64,000 bases of DNA from Clostridium_AD sp050717545 (GTDB taxonomy: Bacteria; Bacillota; Clostridia; Clostridiales; Clostridiaceae). The translations under genes and the position numbers were made by a program. Within the stretch, counting starts at the first letter, position 1, and each line of letters opens with the position of its first letter. The DNA is taken from positions 124,001 through 188,000 of the forward strand of contig NZ_JBOITN010000019.1 of assembly GCF_050717545.1 (NCBI RefSeq), given 5' to 3'. Under the pieces are notes generated by a model. The model did no database searches. It was not told the DNA's origin and saw only the letters and a list, made by a program, of their open reading frames with translations. Positions 63,012 to 64,000 of this stretch are shown here, piece by piece.

Positions 63012-64000
63012 ATGTCAGTAATAAGTAATATTTCTACATTGCAGAATCCGTCATCGAAAAAAGCCTTTACCAAACTATCTTTTGAAGTTGGAGAAAAATT
63101 TAGTGCGAGAATAGTAAATGAAGATCAGCAAAATGGAGAAGTTAATTTAAAACTATTAGATGGATGGCAGTTCTGTGCAAAGCTGGATAAGCCACTAGAA
63201 GAATCCTTTGATGGCAATGTGTTAAGATTTGAAGTGGAAGGGTTTGAAGATGATAAGCTTAAAATAAAATTAGTATTTGAAGATAAAGATGCTAAAGGTA
63301 TAGAAAATGATGTTTTAGAAGATTTAAGTAAGGGAAAATCTTTAAGTCATGATAAAGCTGATTCTATAATTTTTCAAAAAATGATAAAACATGATATGCC
63401 TTTAACTAGGGAGAATATAACTTTCATAAAAAGTTTAATTGATTTTAGGGAAAAAATATCATTAAATACAAATAAAGAGGATGTCTTTATTGGAAAATAT
63501 CTTAGTAGTAGAAATATTGATATTAATAGTGAAAAGGCTAATGATACTACTATAATTCTAAAAAACTTTTTCACGGTTTTAAAAAGTCTAAATATCGATG
63601 AGATATTATTATTTAAAGAAAACAATATTGAGCTCACTAAAGAAAATCTCGAAAGTTTTACTACGTTATTTAAAGGCGACTCAGTTGTATATAATGATCT
63701 AAAGGAAATTAGTAATTATCTTTTAAACGAGGATGAGGCAAGTCTTAGTTTATTAAATAAAGAGTTAACGCAATTAGGTGTGAAAAAAAATGATTCAGAA
63801 CTTGTGAATAAACAAGTTGAAATAAAAAGCGAAGAACAACCACCACAAGCTATAGAAAAAAATACGCAAAGTAAGGTAGATAGTAATAGCAATACTAAAT
63901 CTAACGGTTACGGTAAAAACAATTCACTTAATGAAATTATAAATATGATAAAAAAAGAATTGAATTTTTCAGAGATAGATACGAGAAGTATTAATAAAGA
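63012..64000 (+). CDS. Start of a possible flagellar hook-length-control-like protein (runs off the window)
   Basis: The first 329 codons of an open frame that continues beyond the window. ATG at 63012 follows AAAGGAGGTGG. The N-terminal 100 residues look like a small beta domain (FEVGEKFSARIV, then VNLKLLDGWQFCAKLDK, then LRFEVEGFEDDKLKIKLVF). Helical repeats with the motif MPLTRENITFIKSLIDF and then a Lys, Ser, Asn and Gln-rich low-complexity linker (about 255-300) follow. This arrangement is like the proteins found before FliK and hook genes in clostridial flagellar clusters, but I cannot confirm it without the rest. No signal peptide. Confidence 0.6.
   Translation, partial: MSVISNISTLQNPSSKKAFTKLSFEVGEKFSARIVNEDQQNGEVNLKLLDGWQFCAKLDKPLEESFDGNVLRFEVEGFEDDKLKIKLVFEDKDAKGIENDVLEDLSKGKSLSHDKADSIIFQKMIKHDMPLTRENITFIKSLIDFREKISLNTNKEDVFIGKYLSSRNIDINSEKANDTTIILKNFFTVLKSLNIDEILLFKENNIELTKENLESFTTLFKGDSVVYNDLKEISNYLLNEDEASLSLLNKELTQLGVKKNDSELVNKQVEIKSEEQPPQAIEKNTQSKVDSNSNTKSNGYGKNNSLNEIINMIKKELNFSEIDTRSINK

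Overview
The window reads as chromosome of a low-G+C, spore-forming, anaerobic Firmicute, most likely Clostridium in the strict sense. Evidence: strong AT bias with AGGAGG-type ribosome binding sites and several TTG starts; a GerK-type germination locus; desulfoferrodoxin; T-box leaders on tRNA synthetase genes; a lysine riboswitch; a 6S-like RNA; and many intrinsic terminators. The species cannot be named from this alone. No phage, plasmid, CRISPR, rRNA or tRNA gene was seen.

Layout. 1-7.4 kb: unknown protein, aldo/keto reductase, then a signalling block (PAS histidine kinase, CheB-CheR fusion, two-repeat helical protein). 7.4-14.5 kb: membrane protein, signal peptidase I, PqqD-like protein, dipeptidase PepV, dipeptide epimerase, HelD. 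14.5-16.3 kb: REP-type Y1 transposase between inverted GGGACGGTTAACAA motifs, then a 6S-like RNA. 16.3-19.7 kb: a three-gene operon of a 23-residue-repeat protein, a MoxR-type AAA+ ATPase and a protein joining an HExxH domain to a vWA domain. 19.8-31.6 kb: SemiSWEET, TruA, DUF362 ferredoxin protein, MarR with a heterodimeric ABC exporter, MCP, diguanylate cyclase, Pgi. 31.7-41.5 kb: asparagine synthase, tandem P-loop protein, lysine-riboswitch lysC-lysA, a decayed membrane-protein gene, CDF transporter, M18 aminopeptidase. 41.7-50.4 kb: one 8.7-kb gene for a full-length cyclic beta-1,2-glucan synthase. 50.5-64 kb: desulfoferrodoxin, T-box trpS, prfC, ECF S component, divergent gerKB/gerKA-gerKC, AlbA_2 protein, T-box tyrS and the start of a possible flagellar FliK-like gene.

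How parts work together. LysC and LysA are the first and last enzymes of lysine synthesis and share one lysine-sensing leader. Trp and Tyr codons in the specifier positions of the two T-boxes match the genes downstream. PepV and the Ala-Glu-type epimerase both suggest handling of cell-wall or nutrient peptides. The kinase and the CheB-CheR protein share the same coiled coil plus PAS module and look like a split version of a CheB-CheR-PAS-kinase fusion.

Most worth a second look: (1) the repeat protein/MoxR/vWA-HExxH operon; (2) a dispersed element of about 225-275 bp, long and imperfectly palindromic, found three times, each just after a stop codon and in the same orientation as the gene; (3) a three-unit 18-bp GC-rich repeat inside the tyrS T-box; (4) an internal Shine-Dalgarno and start in lysC that would make a regulatory-domain-only subunit; (5) the transposase with its REP-like hairpins.
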